64,000 nt of DNA from Mesorhizobium sp. YM1C-6-2 (lineage in GTDB: Bacteria > Pseudomonadota > Alphaproteobacteria > Rhizobiales > Rhizobiaceae), in contig NZ_RCIZ01000002.1 of the NCBI RefSeq assembly GCF_003666685.1, positions 16,001-80,000 on the forward strand, given 5' to 3'. The position numbers and the translations under genes are program-made. Below are positions 20,499 through 28,437 of this stretch, piece after piece. Numbering within the stretch: position 1 is the first letter of the stretch; each line of letters opens with the position of its first letter. The notes beneath the pieces were generated by a model that saw nothing but the letters and a program-made list of their open reading frames with translations, did no database searches and was not told where the DNA came from.

Positions 20499-21272
20499 AT
20501 GCCTGAACTGACGAGCCTTGCCTTGAACGCGCTGGCGCTGCCGGTGCGGCTCCTGTTTCCGCCCGTCTGCGCGGGCTGCCGCCGACAGGTTTCGCAGCCC
20601 GGCGCGCTCTGCGGCCAATGCTGGCCGAAGCTGCGCTTCCTCGAAAAGCCCTGGTGCGCGGTGATGGGCACGCCTTTCCAGTACGAGATGGGCGAGGGGT
20701 TCCTCTCCGCCGAGGCGATCGCCAATCCGCCGCCTTTCGAACGTGCGCGGGCGGCGGTCGCCTATACGGGCGTCGCCCGGCGCATGGTCCAGGCGCTGAA
20801 ATATGGCGACCGCACCGACCTCGCGCCGTGGATGGCGCGCTGGATGCTGCGCGCCGGGGCCGAGTTCGTCGCCGATGCCGATGTCGTCGTGCCGGTGCCG
20901 CTCCACTGGCGGCGCTTCTTTTCCCGCCGTTTCAACCAGTCGGCGGAACTGGCGCGAACGATCGCCGCCTTGTCGGGCAAGCCGTTCGAGCCGATGGCGA
21001 TCCGGCGCGTCAAGGTCACCCGCCAGCAGGTCGGGCTCGGCCTTTCCGAGCGACAGGACAATGTCCGCGCCGCCTTCAAGGTACCACCGGAGCACGACAT
21101 TTCAGTGCGCGGCCGGCGCGTGCTGGTGGTCGACGACGTCTACACGACCGGGGCAACCGTCGCGTCGGTCACCAAGGCGCTGAAACGGAGCGGTGCTGCC
21201 GCGGTCGACGTCCTGACCTTCGCGCGCGTGCTGCCGGGCGACCTGGATAGGGGCGATCCGTGGAACGAGTGA
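20499..21272 (+). CDS. comF: ComF-family phosphoribosyltransferase-like protein
   Basis: ComF proteins are named for DNA uptake in Bacillus and contain a zinc-finger-like head and a phosphoribosyltransferase fold. The 257-residue product has CAGC and CGQCW pairs near the start, the PVPLHWRRFFSRRFNQ segment and the PRPP-loop VLVVDDVYTTGATV near residue 210. The start is the ATG at 20499 preceded by GGGGGAGA. It is divergent from the methyltransferase gene and followed by grxC 97 bp downstream. In most alphaproteobacteria its true role is unknown. Confidence 0.94.
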   Translation: MPELTSLALNALALPVRLLFPPVCAGCRRQVSQPGALCGQCWPKLRFLEKPWCAVMGTPFQYEMGEGFLSAEAIANPPPFERARAAVAYTGVARRMVQALKYGDRTDLAPWMARWMLRAGAEFVADADVVVPVPLHWRRFFSRRFNQSAELARTIAALSGKPFEPMAIRRVKVTRQQVGLGLSERQDNVRAAFKVPPEHDISVRGRRVLVVDDVYTTGATVASVTKALKRSGAAAVDVLTFARVLPGDLDRGDPWNE

Positions 21273-21369
21273 CATATCTGGGTCAAGTGACGGGGCGGCG
21301 AGGGCCTTCCTGCCCGGCGATCCGGACACTATATAGTCGACAAAGAGACAGTCAGGCTGACGGAACGGA

Positions 21370-21639
21370 ATGGTCGACGTGACGATCTATACGCGGGTGA
21401 TGTGCGGCTATTGCGCCGCTGCCAAGCGTTTGCTCGACCGCAAGGGCGTCGCCTATACCGAGCATGACGCCAGCTTCTCGCCGGATTTGCGCCAGGAAAT
21501 GATCGCGCGCGCCAATGGCCGCAGCACCTTTCCGCAGATATTCATCGGCGGCTATCATGTCGGCGGCTCCGACGACCTCCATGAACTGGAGCGTCAGGGC
21601 CGGCTCGACGGGCTGCTTGCCAACGGACAACTGAACTAG
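21370..21639 (+). CDS. grxC: glutaredoxin 3
   Basis: This 89-residue cytoplasmic dithiol glutaredoxin reduces disulphides with electrons from glutathione. The active site CGYC is at residues 12-15; the TFPQIFIGG segment with the cis-proline and the GGSDDL glutathione-binding motif are both present. Length is typical. It is followed after 10 bp by a nitrilase-family amidase gene and DUF1178, a common Rhizobiales arrangement suggesting glutathione-linked function of the next gene. Confidence 0.96.
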   Translation: MVDVTIYTRVMCGYCAAAKRLLDRKGVAYTEHDASFSPDLRQEMIARANGRSTFPQIFIGGYHVGGSDDLHELERQGRLDGLLANGQLN

Positions 21640-21649
21640 GGTCTTCTGC

Positions 21650-22516
21650 ATGGGTAAGTTCAAGGCCGCCGCCGTCCAGATGCGCTCCGGCAGGGAGCCG
21701 GAACGCAATGTCGTCGACTTCGAGGCGCTGGTGCGCGAAGCGGCGGCCAGGGGCGCGACCTATGTGCAGACGCCGGAGATGACCGGCGCCATCATCCGCG
21801 ACAAGGCCGACCGCGCGATGGCCTTCAGGCAGGAGAAGGACGACGTGATCGTTGCCGCGGCCGGCCGGCTTTCGGCCGAACTCCGCATTTTCCTGCATGT
21901 CGGCTCGACCGGCATCCTCAGGGAAGACGGCAAGATCGCCAACCGCGCCTTCCTGTTCGCGCCGGACGGCTCGCTCGCCGCCCGCTACGACAAGATCCAC
22001 ATGTTCGACGTCGACCTCGACAATGGCGAGAGCTGGCGCGAATCGGCGACCTACGAGCCTGGAGCCGAGGCGCTGGTGGCCGATATCGGTGCTGCGAAGG
22101 TCGGCTTCGGCATCTGCTACGACGTGCGTTTCCCGCAACTTTTCCGCGCCGAGGCGCTGGCCGGAGCCGAGGTGCTGACTGCGCCCGCCGCCTTCACCCG
22201 CCAGACCGGCCAGGGGCATTGGCACATCCTGCAGCGGGCCCGCGCCATCGAGAACGGCGCCTTCATGATTTCCGCGGCTCAGGGCGGGCAGCACGAGGAC
22301 GGCCGCGAGACGTTCGGCCATTCGATGATCGTCGACCCATGGGGCAGGATTCTCGCCGAGGCCGACCATGACGCATCAGGCGTGATCGTCGCCGAGATCG
22401 ATACGGCGCTGTCGGCAGAGGCGCGCCAGAAAATCCCCAACCTCAAGAACGCACGCGAATTCCGCGTGGCGAGCGTTGCCGCCCAGCCCGTCATGCTCCG
22501 GGGGGCTGCGTCTTGA
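21650..22516 (+). CDS. carbon-nitrogen hydrolase (Nit1-like deaminated-glutathione amidase)
   Basis: This 288-residue protein belongs to the nitrilase superfamily. The catalytic triad is visible: Glu43 in TPEMTG, Lys115 in YDKIHMFD and Cys156 in GFGICYDVRFP. The ALAGAEVLTAPAAFT and RAIENGAFMISAAQ segments match Nit1/NIT2-type enzymes, which repair deaminated glutathione; the neighbouring glutaredoxin gene supports that. The stop overlaps the TTG start of the DUF1178 gene. Alternative substrates (omega-amides) cannot be excluded. Confidence 0.92.
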   Translation: MGKFKAAAVQMRSGREPERNVVDFEALVREAAARGATYVQTPEMTGAIIRDKADRAMAFRQEKDDVIVAAAGRLSAELRIFLHVGSTGILREDGKIANRAFLFAPDGSLAARYDKIHMFDVDLDNGESWRESATYEPGAEALVADIGAAKVGFGICYDVRFPQLFRAEALAGAEVLTAPAAFTRQTGQGHWHILQRARAIENGAFMISAAQGGQHEDGRETFGHSMIVDPWGRILAEADHDASGVIVAEIDTALSAEARQKIPNLKNAREFRVASVAAQPVMLRGAAS

Positions 22517-22938
22517 TCCGCTTTTCCCTGATCTGCGACCAGGATCACGAGTTCGAGGCCTGGTTCCGCAACAATGACGACTTCGACAAGCAGAAGAAGC
22601 GCGGCTTCGTCGAATGCCCGGCCTGCGGCTCGAAGAAGGTCGGCAAGGCGCTGATGGCGCCGGCCGTCTCGACCGGCCGCAGACAAGAAAAAATCGCTCT
22701 CGCCATGAACGAGATGCAGAAGAAGGCGATGGCCGAGATCAAGGCGCTGTCGGAGAAGATCCGCGAAAACGCCGACTATGTCGGCGACAAGTTCGCCGAG
22801 GAAGCGCGCAAGATCCATTTCGGCGAGGCCGACGCGCGCGGCATCTATGGCGAGGCGACACTGGAGGAGGCGAAAAGCCTGGCCGAGGACGGCGTCGGCT
22901 TCATGCCCATCCCCGTCTTCCCCGAGGATCGCAACTGA
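22513..22938 (+). CDS. DUF1178 family protein
   Basis: This 141-residue protein is a DUF1178 member, a family of unknown function frequent in alpha- and betaproteobacteria. It starts with a zinc-ribbon-like head (LICDQDHEFEAWF, then ECPACGSKKVGKALMAPAVST) and continues with a charged helical tail and an acidic C-terminus (GFMPIPVFPED). The start is an unusual TTG at 22513 that overlaps the stop of the amidase gene (TTGA), so it depends on coupling. The cysteine pair CPAC probably binds zinc together with the N-terminal Cys and His. Confidence 0.92.
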   Translation: MIRFSLICDQDHEFEAWFRNNDDFDKQKKRGFVECPACGSKKVGKALMAPAVSTGRRQEKIALAMNEMQKKAMAEIKALSEKIRENADYVGDKFAEEARKIHFGEADARGIYGEATLEEAKSLAEDGVGFMPIPVFPEDRN

Positions 22939-22958
22939 GTGGAGGCGAGCGCATCAGT

Positions 22959-23582
22959 TTGGCTGCCCGCATGGTCGAGTGGGGGCTGCGGAACGTATTC
23001 GAGAGCCGTGAAATAGACGGCCTACTACTCTTCGCAAGGGAAGAGGCGATGTTGGACAGGGTCGAAGCGGCGCTCTCGCTTATCCGAGAGTTCGATCCAT
23101 ATCGCTACAGACGGATTCTCAAAGATGTGGATCGGATACTGGTGACGTGGCTTCCGGGATCGATCGGACAATTTTCAACGATAAACTGGACTTGCACGAT
23201 CGACAGGCGCTTTCTCATGCGCGAGAGCACTTCACCGGAATTGATAGCATCGGTGATCGTCCACGAAGCAACGCATGCACGTCTGCATCGGATAGGCATG
23301 GGCTATCCAGAAGCCCTACGCGAGCGCATCGAGGACATTTGTTTTCGTCAGGAATGGCTGTTCGGCAGTAAACTGCCAAACGGTTACGAGGTTCGAACAC
23401 AAGCCGAGAGATATCTCAACGCGCCGCCGCTCGACTTCAGCGACGTCGCCATGAAAGCTCGGAGAGACCAAATTGCAAAATTGGCTCTTCAGGACGTCGG
23501 TTTGTCCGAAAAGTGGGCTCGTCGCTCGATGGCCCTGATAAACTGGTTGGTGCACATAACGCGCAGCATCCGGTCTGCCTGA
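22959..23582 (+). CDS. putative zincin-like metalloprotein with HEATH motif
   Basis: I do not recognise the family. The 203-207-residue product contains HEATH (about residue 98 counted from the ATG at 22971) inside a hydrophobic helix (LIASVIVHEATHARLHRIG). This is the HExxH zinc-binding signature of metallopeptidases, with candidate third ligands in the following acidic segment (ERIEDICFRQEW). There is no signal peptide or strong membrane helix. Starts possible are TTG at 22959, with GGAGG upstream, and ATG at 22971. G+C is clearly lower than in the genes on both sides, and the gene sits between DUF1178 and a DMT transporter, so horizontal gain is likely. Whether it cleaves peptides is unknown. 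Confidence 0.75.
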   Translation: MAARMVEWGLRNVFESREIDGLLLFAREEAMLDRVEAALSLIREFDPYRYRRILKDVDRILVTWLPGSIGQFSTINWTCTIDRRFLMRESTSPELIASVIVHEATHARLHRIGMGYPEALRERIEDICFRQEWLFGSKLPNGYEVRTQAERYLNAPPLDFSDVAMKARRDQIAKLALQDVGLSEKWARRSMALINWLVHITRSIRSA

Positions 23583-23668
23583 CGCTATAGAGTAGTGAGT
23601 GGCCTGACTCACTCGACCAACCCCTCGTGTCCCTATGGCCGAAAGTGCCGGGCGGCTAGTCATCCTCC

Positions 23669-24559
23669 ATGAACGCGCTCTGGAATTCCGCCATCGGCCT
23701 GCTCGTGGTGACCGGCGGCCTGCTTGGGTTGACGCTGCCTTTCGGCAAGATCGCCACCGACGCCGGCGTTCCGGCGCTGGTCTGGGCCCTGGTGGTCTCG
23801 CTCGGCGCGGGTGGCGTGCTTCTCGTCGCGCTGCTGCTGCGCGGCGAGCGCATCCGCCTCAACGCCCACAAGCTGCGCTATTTCTTCGTCACCGCGGCGA
23901 TCTCCTACGCCATGCCCAATTTCCTGATGTTCTCGGTCATGCCGCATGTCGGCGCCGGCTACACCGGCATCATGTTCACCCTGTCGCCGGTCATCACGCT
24001 GGTGCTCTCGATCCTGCTCGGGGTGAGAAGGCCGAACCTTCTCGGCGTCGCCGGCATCGCGGTCGGCTTCGTCGGCGCCGTGATGGTGGCGGTGACGCGC
24101 GGCGAGGCGGGCCAGCCGGCGGCCTTCGTCTGGGTGGCGGCCGCCCTGCTCATCCCGCTCTTCCTGGCGCTGGGCAACATCTACCGCACCATGGACTGGC
24201 CGGGAAAAACCGGCCCGATCGAGCTTGCCGTCGGCAGCCACCTGGCCTCGGCCATCATGCTGCTCGCGGGCATCCTCGTGCTCGACGGCGGCGGCGCGTT
24301 CGGCACGCTGGCCGGCGTGCCTGTCACGACCATCGCGCAGATGGCGTCGGCGGCGGCGATGTTTGCCTTTTTCTTTCGGCTGCAGCACGTCGGCGGGCCG
24401 GTCTATCTCAGCCAGATCGGCTATGTCGCCGCGGCGGTCGGTCTGTTCTCCGGCACGCTCTTCCTCGGCGAGCGCTACGGCCTGCTCACCTGGCTCGGCG
24501 CGGTCATCATCGTGGCGGGCGTGTTTTTGACCACGAAGGCGCAAAGTCAGAAGGGGTGA
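23669..24559 (+). CDS. EamA/DMT-family transporter
   Basis: This 296-residue protein has ten predicted membrane helices in two EamA repeats, the fold of the drug/metabolite transporter superfamily. The first repeat ends with the TGIMFTLSPVITLVLSILLGVRRPN-type segment and the second ends with the GTLFLGERYGLLTWLGAVIIVAGV pattern that marks these proteins. Substrates of this branch are often amino acids or metabolites and cannot be read here. It converges on ubiG with 7 bp between stop codons. The upstream gene is the lower-G+C zincin gene, with an 86-bp gap. Confidence 0.92.
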   Translation: MNALWNSAIGLLVVTGGLLGLTLPFGKIATDAGVPALVWALVVSLGAGGVLLVALLLRGERIRLNAHKLRYFFVTAAISYAMPNFLMFSVMPHVGAGYTGIMFTLSPVITLVLSILLGVRRPNLLGVAGIAVGFVGAVMVAVTRGEAGQPAAFVWVAAALLIPLFLALGNIYRTMDWPGKTGPIELAVGSHLASAIMLLAGILVLDGGGAFGTLAGVPVTTIAQMASAAAMFAFFFRLQHVGGPVYLSQIGYVAAAVGLFSGTLFLGERYGLLTWLGAVIIVAGVFLTTKAQSQKG

Positions 24560-24566
24560 AGGCTCC

Positions 24567-25310
24567 TCAGGCCCTCTCCGCCAGCAGCATGTAGTTGACG
24601 TCCATGTCCTTCGACTGCGCCCAGCGGTCGGCAAGCGGATTGTAGGTCACGCCGGTGCGGTCGGCGATCGTCATGCCGGCCTCGGCGAGCGCCTTTTCCA
24701 GTTCCTCCGGACGCACCAGCTTCTCGTATTGGTGGGTGCCCTTGGGCAGCCAGCGCAGCACATATTCGGCGCCGAAGATCGCCAGTCCGAGCGCCTTCAG
24801 CGTGCGGTTGATGGTGGCGACGAACATGACGCCGCCGGGCTTCACCATCTCGGCGCAGCGCGCCACGAAGAGGTCGACATCGGCGACGTGCTCGACCACC
24901 TCCATGTTCAGCACCACGTCGAATTTTTCGCCGGCGTCGGCGAGTTCCTCGGCGGTCGCGGCTCGATAGTCGATGGAGACGCGGGACTCGGCCGCGTGCA
25001 GTTTCGCCACCTCGATGTTCGTCTCGGACGGATCGACGCCGACCACCTCGGCGCCCAGCCGCGCCATCGGCTCGCACAGGAGCCCGCCGCCGCAGCCGAT
25101 GTCGAGGAAGCGCAGTCCCTCGAACGGCTTGGCCGCATGCGGGTCGCGGCCGAAGCGTGCCGCCACCTGGTCGCGTATATAGGCGAGGCGGACCGGGTTG
25201 AACTTGTGCAGCGGCCGGAATTTCCCTGTCGGGTTCCACCATTCGGCGGCCATAGCCGAGAAACGCTCCACTTCGGCTTGGTCGATCGTCGTTCGTCCGT
25301 CTTCGGCCAT
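24567..25310 (-). CDS. ubiG: ubiquinone biosynthesis O-methyltransferase UbiG
   Basis: UbiG performs both O-methylation steps of ubiquinone synthesis. The 247-residue product has the SAM motif DIGCGGG at about 70-76, the [15 protein letters not shown] motif, the [13 protein letters not shown] segment and the C-terminal [13 protein letters not shown]...[18 protein letters not shown] pattern of UbiG/COQ3. The start is the ATG at 25310 with AAGGAGC upstream. In many rhizobia ubiG is directly divergent from lysC; here five genes lie between them. Confidence 0.97.
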   Translation of the reverse strand: MAEDGRTTIDQAEVERFSAMAAEWWNPTGKFRPLHKFNPVRLAYIRDQVAARFGRDPHAAKPFEGLRFLDIGCGGGLLCEPMARLGAEVVGVDPSETNIEVAKLHAAESRVSIDYRAATAEELADAGEKFDVVLNMEVVEHVADVDLFVARCAEMVKPGGVMFVATINRTLKALGLAIFGAEYVLRWLPKGTHQYEKLVRPEELEKALAEAGMTIADRTGVTYNPLADRWAQSKDMDVNYMLLAERA

Positions 25311-25493
25311 GGCGATGCTCCTTCGCGACGATGAAGTCGGGCGCTGGGGGCGCAAAGTCAAGCCGGGAGGCGGCTTTTCGCCAACTGCCATCCCTGTGGC
25401 AGGAGCCTTCGCCGGGCGATGGCAGCGGGGCCGACGAAGGTATAATATCGGCATCGGCATTGCGGGTGGGCGCTCTCTTCGGGAGAGAAGATC

Positions 25494-26903
25494 ATGAGCG
25501 AGACCAGGGACCTGTTCACGCTTCTCGGCCAATCGGCGGACGCCGGCGCGGTCGCCGCCATGGAGCGGCTGATCACCGACGCGCCAGACCATCGGCTGTG
25601 CCGCATCAATCCGCTCGCTTTCGCCGTGGCCAACGGCCTCGACGAGGAGGCGACGATCGCCGCCTTCCTGCATGCGACCCGCATCGGCATGTTCGACATC
25701 GCCTGGAACGTGCTCTGCCCGGGCTGCGGCGGCGTGCTCGACAGCAACGCCACGCTGAAGACCATGCAGAAGGACGAATATGTCTGCTCTCTCTGCGCCT
25801 CGGCCTATTCGCCGACGCTGGACGAGATGGTCGACGTGACCTTCACGGTCAGCCCGCGCGTGCGCCGCATCGCCGCACACAACCCGGACGACCTGCCGGT
25901 CGATGAATATTACCGGCAGATGTACTGGGGATCTGGCGTCGACGTGCCGGACGAGGGCTACCAGCAACTGTTCGACGAATTCGTGCTCGATCACGTCGAA
26001 CTCGGCGCCGGCGAGAAAGGCGTGCTGTCGATCCAGCAGCCGGCCGAATTCCTGATCATCTTCGAGCCGGTCACCCATTCGGCGCAGTTCATCGACGTGA
26101 AGGGCGAGCCGTCCCGTGAGCGGCAGACCCTGTCGCTGTCCTTCGACCGCGAGCACGGCCAGCACCAGACGCTGGAGATGCGGCCGGGGCCGCTGCGCAT
26201 CACATTGGAGAACCGCACGGAGGGCCGCGTCCTGCCGACGGTGTTCATCGCCGGCGAGACCCTGCACTGCCTGCTCGGACGGCGGCGCCCCTTCCTCACC
26301 GCCAAGCGGCTGCTCTCCAACCAGACTTTCCGCGACCTCTACCGGACCGACACGCTCGACGTCGACCAGCGGCTGAAGATCACCAGCCTGACCTTCCTGT
26401 TCACCGACCTCCGCGGCTCGACCGAGCTTTATGAGCGCGTCGGCGACCTCGCCGCCTTCGACCTCGTCAAGGCGCATTTCCAGGTCCTGCACGAGATCGT
26501 GGCGTCAGAGGCCGGCGCCGTGGTCAAGACGATCGGCGATGCCGTCATGGCGACCTTCCCGACACCCGACCGCGCGGTCGCGGCGGCGCTGCGCATGCGC
26601 GACGCTATGTGCGATCTCAACAACCGCAACGGCCGCGAGGACCTGCTGCTCAAGATCGGCGTGCACGAAGGCCCGTGCATCGCGGTCACCCTCAACGAGC
26701 GGCAGGACTATTTCGGCTCGACCGTGAACATAGCCTCGCGCGTGCAGGGATTGGCCAATTCGCAGTCCATCTTCGCCACCGCCGCCGTGATCGACGACGG
26801 CAAGACGATGGACCTCCTGAAAAGCAAGGCCCTGACGCCGAAATCGCACATCGCTTCGCTCAGGGGCATCGACCGCGAAGTGCCGATCTACGCTATTCCG
26901 TGA
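25494..26903 (+). CDS. class III adenylate cyclase with zinc-ribbon and DUF5939-like N-terminus
   Basis: This 469-residue protein has a C-terminal class III cyclase domain (about residues 295-450). The metal-binding aspartates are in LFTDLRGS (Asp305) and GDAVMATF (about 349), and the transition-state Asn/Arg pair is in VNIASRVQ. The N-terminal half has a CPGC...CSLC pair (about residues 78-102) that probably binds zinc, followed by a beta-rich domain like DUF5939. No membrane helix is present, so it should be soluble. The start is at 25494 with GGGAGAGAAG upstream. It would make cAMP, or possibly cGMP, for a Crp-type receptor. The N-terminal zinc domain may sense a ligand or redox state. Confidence 0.9.
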   Translation: MSETRDLFTLLGQSADAGAVAAMERLITDAPDHRLCRINPLAFAVANGLDEEATIAAFLHATRIGMFDIAWNVLCPGCGGVLDSNATLKTMQKDEYVCSLCASAYSPTLDEMVDVTFTVSPRVRRIAAHNPDDLPVDEYYRQMYWGSGVDVPDEGYQQLFDEFVLDHVELGAGEKGVLSIQQPAEFLIIFEPVTHSAQFIDVKGEPSRERQTLSLSFDREHGQHQTLEMRPGPLRITLENRTEGRVLPTVFIAGETLHCLLGRRRPFLTAKRLLSNQTFRDLYRTDTLDVDQRLKITSLTFLFTDLRGSTELYERVGDLAAFDLVKAHFQVLHEIVASEAGAVVKTIGDAVMATFPTPDRAVAAALRMRDAMCDLNNRNGREDLLLKIGVHEGPCIAVTLNERQDYFGSTVNIASRVQGLANSQSIFATAAVIDDGKTMDLLKSKALTPKSHIASLRGIDREVPIYAIP

Positions 26904-26975
26904 GGGGCATGTCCCTGCGCGGGCGGCGCTCTGCGATGTCGTTCCGCCCGCGACGAGGTGTTCGGACCGGCAGGA

Positions 26976-27815
26976 TCAGGCGGCCTGCGACCTTACATAG
27001 GCGATGTAGCCGCGCACGTCGGCGGCCGGTTCGGAATAGGCCTTGCCGAGCTTCTTCTCCATCGCCGCCATGTAGTCGCGGGCCCATTTCGGCAGCTTGT
27101 AGTCGACGACCTCGAGGAATTCGAGCGTTGCCGCCAGCCTTATGTCGGCGATCGACGGCTGCGCCCCGCCGATGAACGGCTTGTCGCTCAGGTAGAAGCT
27201 GCGGAACACGTCTAGCGGCTCGGCGATGGCGTCCATCGCGGCCTTCTGGGCAGCCGACTTGTGATGGGCTTCGAGCTCGGCATGGCCGACCTCGCCGGGA
27301 TATTGCGGGAAACGCAGGGCCGGATAGGTCGCGCGGGCGACATAGGGATAGAGCGTGCCGATGAGATAGAACATGGCGCTGTCGATCATCGCCCGCCGCG
27401 CCGGGTTCTTCGGGTAGAATTTCTCCAGCCCGTGCTTGTTGGAGAGATATTGCATGATCGCGCAGCTCTCCCACAGGGCGCCGCGCGGCAGGCCTTTCTC
27501 CTCCAGCATCGGGGTGAGATGGGCGGGGTTGCGCTTCAGGAAGTCGGCTGACCTGGTCGCGCCGTAGACGTCCTTCTCCTCGACATCGAGCTTCGCCGCG
27601 CGCGCGAAGATGCGCACCGACAGGTTGTTCACGCTCGGCTTGATGACGTTGAGCTGCATCGCAGGCTTTTTTGCAGGCTTCTTTGCGGGCTTGGCCGCGG
27701 CCTTCGTCGCGGTCCTGCCCGCCTGTTTGGCGGCGCTCGGCTTGCTGGCCGTCTTCGTCGCGCTCTTGGCTGCGCTCTTTACAGTTTTCGCGGTCGTCTT
27801 CCTCTTGGCAATCAT
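26976..27815 (-). CDS. glutathione S-transferase with Lys/Ala-rich N-terminal tail
   Basis: This 279-residue protein consists of a very basic tail (residues 1-51, repeated KxAAK and TKxAxK elements like histone H1 C-termini or AlgP) followed by a full GST: an N-terminal thioredoxin-fold half starting MQLNVIKPSVNNLSVR with the cis-Pro region HLTPMLEE, and a helical half. The ATG at 27815 has GGAGGAG upstream; an internal ATG at 27659 would give an ordinary GST but has no good ribosome site. The tail could bind nucleic acid or polyphosphate. It is the last gene of a four-gene operon with a VOC enzyme, a PaaK-like ligase and a citryl-CoA lyase homologue, so a detoxifying or isomerase role in catabolism is plausible. 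Confidence 0.88.
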   Translation of the reverse strand: MIAKRKTTAKTVKSAAKSATKTASKPSAAKQAGRTATKAAAKPAKKPAKKPAMQLNVIKPSVNNLSVRIFARAAKLDVEEKDVYGATRSADFLKRNPAHLTPMLEEKGLPRGALWESCAIMQYLSNKHGLEKFYPKNPARRAMIDSAMFYLIGTLYPYVARATYPALRFPQYPGEVGHAELEAHHKSAAQKAAMDAIAEPLDVFRSFYLSDKPFIGGAQPSIADIRLAATLEFLEVVDYKLPKWARDYMAAMEKKLGKAYSEPAADVRGYIAYVRSQAA

Positions 27816-27841
27816 CTGCTCCTCCCACTCGTTGGCAAATC

Positions 27842-28423
27842 TCAGTAAGGGTTCCTGGCGCCGCGGTCCGGCGACAGTGTCGCGCGCGACCGTTCGACAA
27901 GCGCCTGGATGGCGTCGGCCAGATGCGGCTCGGCGATATTGTAGTCGCCGCGCGCCACGCGGATGTTGTGCGCCTCCATCAGAACGTCGGCATGGGTGAA
28001 GCCTGCCGGCGGCTCGAAACGGTAGGAAGCGAGTTCGACCAGCAGGCCGAGCGGATCCTGGAAATAGATCGAATCCATGAAACCGCGATCCTTGACGCCG
28101 CTGTGCTTGATGCCGCGCTCGTCGAGCCGCGCCACCGCCTGCAGGAACGTCACCCGCGATACCGAGAACGCGATGTGATGCACCGCGCCGATGTCGGTCG
28201 AGGTGCGAGAGGGATCGGGCTTGCGCGTCTCGTCGGTGAAGACGGTGATGAGGCGGCCGTCGCCGGGGTCGAAATAGAGATGGCTCTCGCTCGCCTTGTC
28301 GAGGTTCGGCTGGTCGAAGATGAAGGGCATGCCGAGCACGCCCTCCCAAAAGTCGATCGATGTCTGACGGTCGGCGCCGACGAGGGTGATGTGATGGACG
28401 CCCTGGCTCTGAAGCTTCTGCAT
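27842..28423 (-). CDS. VOC-superfamily (glyoxalase/ring-cleavage dioxygenase-like) protein
   Basis: This 193-residue protein is built from two vicinal-oxygen-chelate modules. The metal ligands expected at module ends are seen in GVHHITLVG (His), AVHHIAFSV (His) and PLGLLVELASY (Glu), the His-His-Glu set of type I extradiol dioxygenases and glyoxalase-like enzymes. The start is at 28423 with AAGGAG and AGGAAAGG just upstream. The gene lies 14 bp after the ligase gene in the same operon. Metal (Fe or Mn) and substrate are unknown; an aromatic or quinone-type substrate fits the neighbours. Confidence 0.9.
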   Translation of the reverse strand: MQKLQSQGVHHITLVGADRQTSIDFWEGVLGMPFIFDQPNLDKASESHLYFDPGDGRLITVFTDETRKPDPSRTSTDIGAVHHIAFSVSRVTFLQAVARLDERGIKHSGVKDRGFMDSIYFQDPLGLLVELASYRFEPPAGFTHADVLMEAHNIRVARGDYNIAEPHLADAIQALVERSRATLSPDRGARNPY

Positions 28424-28437
28424 CTCCTTCGCCTTTC

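Noticed and set aside
25311..26492. Extension of UbiG by nearly 400 residues
   Set aside because: The added sequence is antisense to the adenylate cyclase gene; UbiG families begin at the ATG at 25310.
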